Source: Ectothiorhodospiraceae bacterium
GTDB taxonomy: Bacteria; Pseudomonadota; Gammaproteobacteria; Nitrococcales; Aquisalimonadaceae
DNA: 64,000 bases
Reading direction: 5' to 3'
Assembly: GCA_020831885.1 (NCBI GenBank)
Contig: JAFIFU010000001.1
Coordinates: 1 to 64,000, forward strand
Part shown: positions 19,301-26,048 of the stretch, piece by piece
How the letters are laid out: each line of letters starts with the position of its first letter
Position numbering within the stretch: the first letter of the stretch is position 1
Notes under the pieces: model-generated
What the model was told of the DNA's origin: nothing
Seen by the model: only the letters and a program-made list of their open reading frames with translations
The model's database searches: none
Translations under genes and position numbers: made by a program

Positions 19301-19901
19301 GGCGCTGCGGGCCAAGGGCAATCGGGTGCTGTATCTGGCGGCCTTTGGGCGTGCCGCCGACGTGGATCACCAGGATGAGCTGGAGGCGGGTGCCGACCAG
19401 ATCATCTGGGCCACAGCGGACCGGGAATTGATCCCGGCCCGTCGACCGCAGGATGTCAGCGTGCAGGCCACCGATATGGTGGAGCTGCTTGCCCGTTATC
19501 ATCGGGGGGAGGTCGGCCCTGGGCAAGGGGGCATTCCGTTGGGGCAGGTGAAACGTATCATGGTCATGGGCGGCACCGGCCTGTTGCAGGGCTTCCAGCA
19601 GGCATTGGCCGGCGAACTGGGGCCGTGTTTCCCGCCGGACGTGCTGGCGCTGGGGACCGTGGGCAGTCCCATGCAGTGCATGCTCAAGGGTGTGTGTTCC
19701 CAGTGCCTGCAATGGCAGAAGGATCCGGAGACCGGTGAGCGCACACGGGCGGTGTTTTCCTGCGCGGAGCAGGATCAGCCCCTGGCCTGGATCGATCTCG
19801 ATAACCTGGCGGCCCGGCAGCAGCAGAACCGGTTGGCCGACGCGCTGACCGGTCGCTGGGTCGATCACGTGCTGAACAAGGCGGCACAGGCCGGTATCTG
19901 A
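16341..19901 (+). CDS. Large FAD/NAD(P) and Fe-S oxidoreductase, GltD-like core fused to a DHODB/PyrK-like module
   Basis: About 1186 residues. The start chosen is the ATG at 16341, seven bases after AAGGAG; an ATG at 16401 is an alternative. After a helical N-terminal region (to about 240) comes a cysteine-rich segment (CVYC near 264, FCSRGF, GCPLEE near 304, CNDCMKAC near 343-350) like the Fe-S region of glutamate synthase small subunit. Then a GltD-like core with two nucleotide-binding motifs: VLIAGMGPAGF near 406 and VVIGGGLTGVDTATE near 574. The last 300 residues resemble the ferredoxin-reductase-like PyrK/DHODB subunit: RKFRPGQFFRF, a nucleotide-binding part, and a [2Fe-2S] motif MQCMLKGVCSQC near 1113 with another Cys near 1140. 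It should pass electrons between NAD(P)H, flavins and Fe-S clusters; the acceptor is unknown. Confidence 0.85.
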   Translation: MPAETRVLCGVHSRTGFRSIMHPSTQPPLAGFRFAELFDAEGLARLDQAFLDWLQRQDAELTQRLLDYRRASVPPPPGDTSALLLALAPQLEAWTARLFGIEDALRVVHEETLADQVVWQFKREWVQKAAKKRRDPVGEDWAALDDWLREQLQAEELDAHDPERAVALYAYRLSRSAEAGEAGDRLMDWCRLALSREAGRAAVAGWSSFRLPERIDHANLVPMVKEPDGAGRLVAEPGLRRRRDGFALTDARMSRREVQAEVDYCVYCHDHEGDFCSRGFPEKKRQPELGFKVDPLGVTLTGCPLEEKVSEMHLLKREGRIIAALAMIMVDNPMVPATGHRICNDCMKACIYQKQDPVNIPQVETAVLSEVLDLPWGVEIYDLLTRWNPLRRERYVMQPYNGRKVLIAGMGPAGFTMAHYLTLAGCAVLGVEGLKVEPLPAGLLREPIRDWSSLEEPLDERILLGFGGVAEYGITVRWDKNFLKLIYLSLLRRPTFQVKGGVRLGGTVTLEDAWELGFDHVCMATGAGYPRVIPMGNSLARGMRQANDFLMALQLTGAGKDTSIANLQVRLPAVVIGGGLTGVDTATEVQAYYIKQVEKTLRRYEVLAEGQGESALRAALSPEDLEVLDEFLEHGRAVRAERERAEARDEAPDFIPLLHRWGGVTIAYRKGMNASPAYTRNHEELIKASEEGLFYAEGLDPIHAVLDAGGHVRELIFRRMECREGRWFATSREVRLPARAVFVAAGTVPNTIYQQEHPQGFVMDGNHYHPHVEHDYGLQPVRVAEHVKAPEFGPFTSYQQAGRRVTFLGDTHPVFNGSVVKAIASSRRSYREILKALRHLPEPDTDPGSYQAFRERMDYLFDAVVEEVNRDNPAVVELWVRAPMAARKFRPGQFFRFQTYETLSPVVEGTRLQVPLMTVSGTGLRGDSIRLMVLQWGAAPRVAGRLQPGDPLVLMGPTGEPTRIPEGETVLVVAGRWGAAVMHDIGTALRAKGNRVLYLAAFGRAADVDHQDELEAGADQIIWATADRELIPARRPQDVSVQATDMVELLARYHRGEVGPGQGGIPLGQVKRIMVMGGTGLLQGFQQALAGELGPCFPPDVLALGTVGSPMQCMLKGVCSQCLQWQKDPETGERTRAVFSCAEQDQPLAWIDLDNLAARQQQNRLADALTGRWVDHVLNKAAQAGI

Positions 19902-20025
19902 GCCGTTCCCGCCTCCGAAGTGAACCCGGGGGCGGCGTGCCGGTCTGATTCATCGGCGCCGCTTCGGCAGGGCGCAGCCGGGTGATGTGGTCGCCCGGCC
20001 CCGGACCTCGTGGAGGAGAATCACC

Positions 20026-20283
20026 ATGAAGAAGCAGATCCTTGTTGCGTTCATCGCACTGTTCTTTGCCGGATCCGCCTGGGCGCACAGTTGTCCCCGG
20101 TTGATGGCCGAGATCGATGCGGTACTGGAGGGCGAGCACGTGGAGTCGCATGTTGAGGCGGACGTGCTTGCGGAGGCCAAGACCTTGCGCGCGGACGGTG
20201 AGCGCTATCACCAGGAAGGGGATCATGACCGTTCCATGGCGGCCCTGGAGCGGGCCATGGAACTGCTGGCGATCGGCGACTGA
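20026..20283 (+). CDS. Small secreted protein of unknown function
   Basis: An 85-residue protein with a clear signal peptide (MKKQILVAFIALFFAGSAWA, cleaved before HSC). The ATG at 20026 follows a strong GGAGGAG site. The mature part is about 65 residues, acidic and helical, with heptad-like repeats of Glu, Ala and Leu (for example ALERAMELL near the end) and one cysteine. It should sit in the periplasm. I do not recognise a named family; homologues in halophilic gammaproteobacteria are plausible. Followed by a hairpin. Confidence 0.75.
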   Translation: MKKQILVAFIALFFAGSAWAHSCPRLMAEIDAVLEGEHVESHVEADVLAEAKTLRADGERYHQEGDHDRSMAALERAMELLAIGD

Positions 20284-20630
20284 CTTGTTCCGGCAGCGGC
20301 CGGCGGGAACGCGGGCCGCTGCCCCTGAATGGCTGCATTGACATCGGCAAACGTCAACGCCGTCAGTCATGGGACATGCGGCGTTGCGCGCGTGTTTCCG
20401 CATGCTTGCCGGAAGCCGTTGGGCTGTTCCTCTCATGCCGCTCATTCTGAGCCGGGTGCAATTCGATCCCGCCAGATCCAGTGTACCGTTGATCCCCTGT
20501 ATCGCCCGCATCGCCGGTATTCTGATCTATTTTTCCGTGGCGACCGCACGACTGACCTTGCCGCCGGCGTGAACCTGGCCGGGGTTGTCCGGTCACAATG
20601 GCCATGCATTGCCCGGAGGAGGCCCACCGC
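20284..20630. other. 347-base intergenic region
   Basis: Between the small secreted protein and the DUF4139 gene. It holds a strong inverted repeat near its left end (20293-20322) and the GGAGGAGG ribosome site of the next gene at its right end. I see no credible gene in the rest; the short frames have no start signals or recognisable content. Confidence 0.6.
20293..20322 (+). terminator. Hairpin after small secreted protein
   Basis: A perfect 9-bp inverted repeat, GCAGCGGCC (20293-20301) and GGCCGCTGC (20314-20322), starting ten bases after the stop codon. No T-run follows, so it may be a Rho-dependent or stabilising hairpin. Confidence 0.5.
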
Positions 20631-22073
20631 ATGCAAAGACTGCCGTTGCTATTGTCTGCCCTGACCCTGGCGCTGCCCGGTGCCGTGGTCTCCGCTGCGA
20701 CCCCCCAGGCTGTGGACCAGCGCCCGGAGGTCCGGGCCGTCGCTGGGGAACGGGCCGGCGCTCAGGCCTCCTCCGACGCGGAGGACCGGGAAAGCCTGAC
20801 CGTCACCGTGTACCAGCAGGGTCAGGCCTTGATTCGCGATCAACGTCACGTGGGGCTCACGGAGGGAAGGAGCGCCCTGTCGTTGCTGGATGTCAGCCCC
20901 GGGCTCCGGCCGGAGACCCTTATGCTGCGGGGCGAAACCGATCTCCGATTGCACGCCCAGCGGTGGGAGCAGGCGTTGTTGAACCGGCAGGCGTTGCTGG
21001 AGGCGCACCTGGGACGCGTGGTGGAGCTGCGGCGGGACGATGGGGCTGGTGGTGAGGCTGTGGCCCGGGGCGTGTTGCGCAGCGCCCTGAACGGCGAGGC
21101 CGTGGTCGAGCTGGAGGACGGTGTGGAAGTGGTGGCGCCCGGTTCCGCCTGGCGCATCCGTTTCCCGGCCTTGCCAACGGGGCTGCGGGCCGAGCCCGGC
21201 CTGGTGCTGGATCTGGAAAGCGCGTCTCCAGGACGCCAGCTCGTGGAACTGCTCTATCTGACAGACGGCTTGGGTTGGCGGGCGGATTACGTGCTGGATC
21301 TGCGGGACGCGTATCTGGAACTCACCGCCTGGGCCACCCTGGAGAACAGCACCGGCATGGACTTCGGACAGGCAACGGTGAGGCTGGTAGCCGGGGAGCC
21401 ATCCCGGCGGGGCGATGTGCCCATGGCCCGCGCACTCATGACCGAGGCCGATGGCCTGCGCGCCCGTCCGGAGGCGGATTACCGGCTCTATACCCTCCCG
21501 GAACCGGTGGAGATCAGTGCCGCCCAACGCAGCCAGTTTCCCCTGTTCCGGGCAAGCCGGGTACCGATAGAGCGGGAATACCGGGTGCACGGAGTTGCCT
21601 GGGGCCCGGCCCCAGGGGTTCAGAACCCGCCCGTGACTGTTCACCTACGCTTCCGCAACCAGGGAGAGGCGCTGGATCGGCCGCTGCCTGCGGGCACCGC
21701 GCGGGTGTACCAGCGGGATGCCGGAGGGGAGCCCCTGTTTCTTGGCGAGGACGGGCTGCCGGCAAGTGCCCCGGGGAGCGAGGTGGAACTCACCGTGGGC
21801 ACGGCCTTCGACGTCACAGCTCAACGGGCCCAGACCGCATACCGGCGCCTTGGCGAACGGGCAGAGGAACAGGCCTGGCAGGTCGTCCTGCGCAATACCC
21901 TGGAGCGTCCGGCGGTGGTCCGGGTCACGGAGCAGGTGCCCGGGGATTGGAGCCTTCTGAAAAGCAGCCATGATCCCCAGCAGCCGTCCGGGGCGCAAGG
22001 TTTGGAATGGCAACTGGAAGTGCCGGCGGGGGAGTCTGTGGAACTGACCTACCGTGTGGAGATCCGGCGTTGA
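20631..22073 (+). CDS. Periplasmic DUF4139 domain-containing protein
   Basis: A 480-residue protein. The ATG at 20631 follows GGAGGAGG and opens a signal peptide (MQRLPLLLSALTLALPGAVV). The middle shows the DUF4139 pattern: LTVTVYQQGQALIRDQR early, YLTDGLGWRADYVLDL near 215, and VRVTEQVPGDWSLLKSS near the end. The family is built of beta-rich domains and its function is unknown. It is followed after 16 bases by a secreted DUF3108 protein, so the two are probably co-transcribed. Confidence 0.85.
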   Translation: MQRLPLLLSALTLALPGAVVSAATPQAVDQRPEVRAVAGERAGAQASSDAEDRESLTVTVYQQGQALIRDQRHVGLTEGRSALSLLDVSPGLRPETLMLRGETDLRLHAQRWEQALLNRQALLEAHLGRVVELRRDDGAGGEAVARGVLRSALNGEAVVELEDGVEVVAPGSAWRIRFPALPTGLRAEPGLVLDLESASPGRQLVELLYLTDGLGWRADYVLDLRDAYLELTAWATLENSTGMDFGQATVRLVAGEPSRRGDVPMARALMTEADGLRARPEADYRLYTLPEPVEISAAQRSQFPLFRASRVPIEREYRVHGVAWGPAPGVQNPPVTVHLRFRNQGEALDRPLPAGTARVYQRDAGGEPLFLGEDGLPASAPGSEVELTVGTAFDVTAQRAQTAYRRLGERAEEQAWQVVLRNTLERPAVVRVTEQVPGDWSLLKSSHDPQQPSGAQGLEWQLEVPAGESVELTYRVEIRR

Positions 22074-22089
22074 CGCCTGGAGGGATCAG

Positions 22090-22848
22090 ATGATCAGGAT
22101 CGTGTCCCGGTGCATGCTCGCCGCCCTGCTGCTGGTGTCGGCATCTGCCGGAGGTGCTGACCGCTCCGCCGGCAACACCGTGGGGGTTCCGGCCCACGGG
22201 ACGCTGCCGGAGTTCTCCGCCGAATACGAGCTGCGGCGCGACGGTCTGCGTGCGGCGCAACTGACCCGCAGTCTGAGTTGCGAGGATGGCGACTGTCGCT
22301 TCCTGTCCGAGGGTCGCACTGTGGGCCTGGCCGATCTGCTGCTGCGGGGCCGTATCGAGGAGTGGACCCGCTTCCGACTGGAGGAGGGTCGGATCGTCCC
22401 GGCCGAATACTACTACCGGCAGCGGGCCCGGGGTGGGAACGACGCGTACGCGCGGCTGTTCTTCCGGCCGGACACCGGACGGGTGAGCAGTCGGGGCGAC
22501 GCGCGCTGGGAGACCCACGTGGACGGTGAAACCATGGACGAACTGCTCTCCCAGCTTCGCCTGATGCTGGCCGTCCGGGCGGGGGAGACCGAGATGGAGT
22601 TCTCGGTGGTGGAATCCGATGGCGACCTGGACAGTTACAGCTTCCAGGTGGTGGGACAGGAACTGGTGGAGACTCCGGCTGGTCGCTTCGAGGCGATCAA
22701 GGTGGAGCGGGTGGGCGGCTCATCCCGGCGCAGCACGCGTATGTGGTTCGCCGTGGAGTACGATTACATCCCCCTGGTGGTGGAACACGAACGTGTCGGC
22801 CGGGAGACGTATCGCGCGGCCCTGGTGGACCTGCACGAGGCGCCGTAG
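22090..22848 (+). CDS. Periplasmic DUF3108 domain-containing protein
   Basis: A 252-residue protein with a signal peptide (about residues 1-21). The ATG at 22090 has GGAGG six bases upstream. The DUF3108 features are the FSAEYELRRDGLRAA opening, a block with LRLMLAVRAGE, and the closing repeat MWFAVEYDYIPLVVEHER. The fold is a lipid-binding-like beta barrel in related proteins; function is unknown. Probably in an operon with the DUF4139 gene. The stop is followed directly by a GGGAAGCGCTGAC repeat. Confidence 0.85.
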   Translation: MIRIVSRCMLAALLLVSASAGGADRSAGNTVGVPAHGTLPEFSAEYELRRDGLRAAQLTRSLSCEDGDCRFLSEGRTVGLADLLLRGRIEEWTRFRLEEGRIVPAEYYYRQRARGGNDAYARLFFRPDTGRVSSRGDARWETHVDGETMDELLSQLRLMLAVRAGETEMEFSVVESDGDLDSYSFQVVGQELVETPAGRFEAIKVERVGGSSRRSTRMWFAVEYDYIPLVVEHERVGRETYRAALVDLHEAP

Positions 22849-22860
22849 GGAAGCGCTGAC
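22849..22860 (+). repeat. GGAAGCGCTGAC short repeat, copy 1
   Basis: Begins right after the DUF3108 stop and forms the left arm of the long inverted repeat there. Same 11-base core as the two other copies. Confidence 0.45.
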
Positions 22861-22896
22861 GGCGGTTCGGTCACGACCGATACCCGAGTCAGCGCT
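22852..22896. terminator. Long two-tier inverted repeat between convergent genes
   Basis: Outer arms AGCGCTGAC (22852-22860) and GTCAGCGCT (22888-22896) enclose an inner hairpin TCGGTCA/CGACCGA. The element lies just after the DUF3108 stop and overlaps the stop of the convergent PQQ-type gene. It can form the same structure on both strands, which suits a bidirectional terminator. Confidence 0.55.
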
Positions 22897-24238
22897 CGCC
22901 GATGACATCCGTGATCCGGCGCAACGGTGAGAAGCGACCGTCCTGCTGCGCTCCCTGCTGTCTCCGGTGAACAACGCGCCAGACCGTCCCTTGCCGGGCA
23001 TCGCTCAGGTAAAGGCTGCCGTCCTGGCCCAGGGCAAGCCCGAGAGGCCGGTGTCCGGCGTGCGTGGATGAGGTGGAACTGTGGTCTCCGGGGATTCCGG
23101 TGGCGAAGGTTTCCCAGGCGCCGTCGGCATTTGCCCGGCCGTCTCCATCGAATGGAACGAACACCACCGCGTGCTCGCTTCGGCTGTCTGAAGCGTCGTA
23201 TCCGGGGCGATGCAAGGCGATGAAAGCGCCGTGGCGGTAGTCTTCCGGAAACTGCTCGCCGGTGTAGAACAGCAGATCGCTCGGGATGAAGTCGCCCGGG
23301 AAGGCCAGCTCCGGTGATGGGTAGCGCTCGTTGCACTGGCCGGTGCTTCGACCGTCGCCGCCGAATCCGGGGCTCAGTACGCGCTTGTTCCGGTCCAGAT
23401 CGTGATAACAGTAGGGCGATCCGAAATCCACGCCTTCCGTGACCCTTAACAGTTCCGTCGATGGCGATCCGGCGGCCGGGCCGGTTTCCGGCGGCTCGCT
23501 CCGGGTTGCGCGACTGTCCGGCCCGGAACGCAGGGCGTACAACTGCCCGTCCACGGGGTTCCAGGCCATGGCTGCCACGTGGCCGGTACCGGCCGCGTAA
23601 CGCAGCGCCTCGTGCTGCTGCTGCCCCGTGGTCTCGCCCTCGAACTGCCGGATTTCTCCACCGGATGCCGGCGGCATGCAGAGGGCCTGATCCGGTGGGG
23701 TTGACGCGTCCTTCCCGCAGTGGTTGGCGGATGCCCCGCTGCTCACGTGCAGGCGGTCTTCCGGATCGAAGGCGAAGGGGATCACCCGGTAGGGTGGCGT
23801 CTCCGGAAAGCCGGCGGCAATCACCTCCACCTCACCGTTCGGGCCCAGGTGCTTCCCGTGCAGTGGAATGCGCAGGATGCGCCGGTCCTCGCCGAAGTAG
23901 AGGTGTCCGTCGCGGATCGCGATCCCGGTTCCCCCGCGCTCACCGAAGCGCATGATTTCATCCATGCGGCCGTCGCCGCTGGTGTCGCGCATGGCCACGA
24001 CACCACCCGGCTCTCCGTCCTGATCCCGGATCGCCACGTAGACGTCGCCGCTGTCCGCCACCGCCAGGTGATGGCTGGGGCCGATCCCGTCGGCAATCTT
24101 CAGGGCGCAGAAACCGTCCGGCAATGACAGTCCGGCGTTGTTCTCATCACAATCCGGAAGCGTCCCGGCCAGGCCGGGTATCGCTGCACCCAGGGCAAGC
24201 ATGCCGATGGTGGCAGCCAGCAGATTCCCTGCTTTCAT
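22889..24238 (-). CDS. Secreted PQQ-dependent sugar dehydrogenase-like (sorbosone dehydrogenase family) protein
   Basis: A 449-residue protein with a signal peptide (about residues 1-24). It shows the six-bladed beta-propeller pattern of soluble aldose dehydrogenases: HHLAVADSGDVYVAIRD near residue 55, GGTGIAIRDGHLYFGED, later VAAMAWNPVDGQLYAL, YRHGAFIALHRPG and RPLGLALGQDGSLYLSD. The protein would oxidise a sugar or alcohol in the periplasm with PQQ, but no pqq genes are in the window, so cofactor and substrate are inferred from the family. Converges with the DUF3108 gene and diverges from the phoH gene. Confidence 0.82.
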   Translation of the reverse strand: MKAGNLLAATIGMLALGAAIPGLAGTLPDCDENNAGLSLPDGFCALKIADGIGPSHHLAVADSGDVYVAIRDQDGEPGGVVAMRDTSGDGRMDEIMRFGERGGTGIAIRDGHLYFGEDRRILRIPLHGKHLGPNGEVEVIAAGFPETPPYRVIPFAFDPEDRLHVSSGASANHCGKDASTPPDQALCMPPASGGEIRQFEGETTGQQQHEALRYAAGTGHVAAMAWNPVDGQLYALRSGPDSRATRSEPPETGPAAGSPSTELLRVTEGVDFGSPYCYHDLDRNKRVLSPGFGGDGRSTGQCNERYPSPELAFPGDFIPSDLLFYTGEQFPEDYRHGAFIALHRPGYDASDSRSEHAVVFVPFDGDGRANADGAWETFATGIPGDHSSTSSTHAGHRPLGLALGQDGSLYLSDARQGTVWRVVHRRQQGAQQDGRFSPLRRITDVIGER

Positions 24239-24469
24239 GCATCCTCCAGGCTGGTGCCACGGGCCGTCGGGTGCCAGGCAGCCGTCCGTCAGGCAAGGTG
24301 TCGGCGCCCCGGGTACCGGCAGGCCCGTTCATCCCCTGGGATCGGGGTGCTGCGAAAAGGTTCCGTGGCGGCCCGGAAAACCGCGCATTCGGAAACGACT
24401 GGTGTCATCATGGAATCACGATTCCTGCGCAGGATGCAGGGGTTCCGATGCAGCGAAGCCGGAGGTGCC

Positions 24470-25870
24470 ATGGTCAGGATCGAGAAAAAGGCCCGTTGCG
24501 CGTATGTGCTTGATACCAACGTACTGATTCACGACCCCTCCTGTCTGTTCAAGTTCAAGGAACACAACGTGGTCATCCCCATGACCGTGCTGGAGGAACT
24601 GGATCAGCTTAAAAGGGGAACCCACGATACGGCCCGGAGCGCCCGTCAGGCGAGCCGTAATCTGGGGGGCTTGCTTGATCAGGTGGACATGGCCGATGTG
24701 GCTGCCGGTGTCACGCTGACGGGGCCCGACGGCAGTCAGCCCGGCGGACGTCTGTTCTTTCCCCTGCCACAGTCCGGCCGACCGGCACCCGGGCTGGATG
24801 CCAGCATCGCGGACAACCGGATCATCGCTGAAACCCGGATGGTGCAGCAGTCCCGACCGGAAGAGAGCGTCATTCTGGTCAGCAAGGATGTGAATCTGCG
24901 GGTGAAATGCGCCGCGCTCGGCATCCCGGTAGAGGATTACCGCAACGACCGGGTGCTGGACGATATTCAGGCCATGAGCAGCGGCATGATCGTGGCCGGG
25001 GAGGATTTCTGGTCCCGGAACGCGGGTGAAATCGAATCCTGGCAGGAGGCCGGGCGTGCCTACTACCGGCTGCGGGGCGACCTGGTACGGGACTGGTATC
25101 CGGGTTTGCTGATCTGCGAGGATGAGGATCCCCGGGGCGGTGCGTTCGAGGGGATAGTCCGGGAGTGCGATGGCCAGACCGCCGTCCTGGAGCTGTGCCG
25201 CGATTTCCGGGAGGAGCGGCATGCCGTCTGGGGGGTGCGGGCGCACAATCTGCTGCAGAATTTCGCCTTCAACCTGTTGCTGGACGACGATATCGACCTG
25301 GTCACCCTGGCCGGGGCTGCCGGGACCGGGAAGACCTACATGGCGCTGGCGGCCGGGTTGCATCAGCTCTATGAGGAGCGGCGCTACGAGCGCATCGTGA
25401 TCACCCGGGAAACCATCGCCATGGGCGAGGAGATCGGTTTCCTGCCCGGCACCGAGGAAGAGAAGATGGCGCCGTGGATGGGCGGTATACAGGACAACCT
25501 GGAGGCCCTGCTCCGCACCGATGATGGCTGGGCCGGCGCCGCCACCCGGGACATGCTCACCGGTCGGGTGCTGTTCCGCTCGCTGGGTTTCATGCGCGGG
25601 CGCACGTTCAATGACACCTTTCTGATCATCGACGAGGCGCAGAACCTCTCCCCGAAGCAGATCAAGAACCTGGTTACCCGGGCGGGGCGCAATACCAAGA
25701 TCGTCTGTCTGGGGAACGTCAATCAGATTGACAGTCCCTACCTGACCGAGACCACGTCCGGCATGACCTATCTGGTCCAGCGTTTCCGGAGCTGGGCCCA
25801 TGCCGGGCACGTCACCCTTCGCGAGGTGGAGCGTTCCCGTCTGGCACTAGCGGCAGAGGATCTGCTGTAG
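24470..25870 (+). CDS. PIN domain-PhoH family ATPase (PhoH2-type)
   Basis: A 466-residue protein. The N-terminal PIN domain starts with AYVLDTNVLIHDP and includes VVIPMTVLEELD and a second acidic block near DASIADNRIIAE; PIN domains are ribonucleases. The C-terminal PhoH domain has the Walker A GAAGTGKTYMALAAG at about 282 and Walker B FLIIDEAQNLSP. PhoH2 proteins are RNA helicase-ribonucleases. The start is the ATG at 24470, four bases after GGAGG; the family length (about 460-470) agrees, and longer in-frame ATGs upstream are less likely. Transcribed divergently from the PQQ-type dehydrogenase. Confidence 0.92.
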   Translation: MVRIEKKARCAYVLDTNVLIHDPSCLFKFKEHNVVIPMTVLEELDQLKRGTHDTARSARQASRNLGGLLDQVDMADVAAGVTLTGPDGSQPGGRLFFPLPQSGRPAPGLDASIADNRIIAETRMVQQSRPEESVILVSKDVNLRVKCAALGIPVEDYRNDRVLDDIQAMSSGMIVAGEDFWSRNAGEIESWQEAGRAYYRLRGDLVRDWYPGLLICEDEDPRGGAFEGIVRECDGQTAVLELCRDFREERHAVWGVRAHNLLQNFAFNLLLDDDIDLVTLAGAAGTGKTYMALAAGLHQLYEERRYERIVITRETIAMGEEIGFLPGTEEEKMAPWMGGIQDNLEALLRTDDGWAGAATRDMLTGRVLFRSLGFMRGRTFNDTFLIIDEAQNLSPKQIKNLVTRAGRNTKIVCLGNVNQIDSPYLTETTSGMTYLVQRFRSWAHAGHVTLREVERSRLALAAEDLL

Positions 25871-25883
25871 CCGGCCGGCCATC

Positions 25884-25899
25884 GATGGGCCCGCCCATC
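25884..25899. terminator. Short hairpin after phoH-type gene
   Basis: GATGGGC/GCCCATC with a two-base centre, 14 bases after the stop. No T-run follows; weak candidate. Confidence 0.3.
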
Positions 25900-26048
25900 C
25901 GGTGACGGGCGTGTCCGCCTGTCGCCCCGTGTTGCCGTCCGGCTGTCACCGATCCGCCCCGGAAAGTTCATCGCCATAACACGTACCTGCAATGTGCAGG
26001 GGCAATCATCTCCAGCGTTCCAATCACATTGCCTGGAGAGCACGCGCG

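Noticed and set aside
18312-19868. A 518-residue minus-strand frame opposite the large oxidoreductase
   Set aside because: Antisense shadow of a gene with multiple conserved motifs.
25943-25948. CTGTCA half-site upstream of the PhoX gene
   Set aside because: A Pho box needs a second copy 11 bases downstream, and that position does not match.
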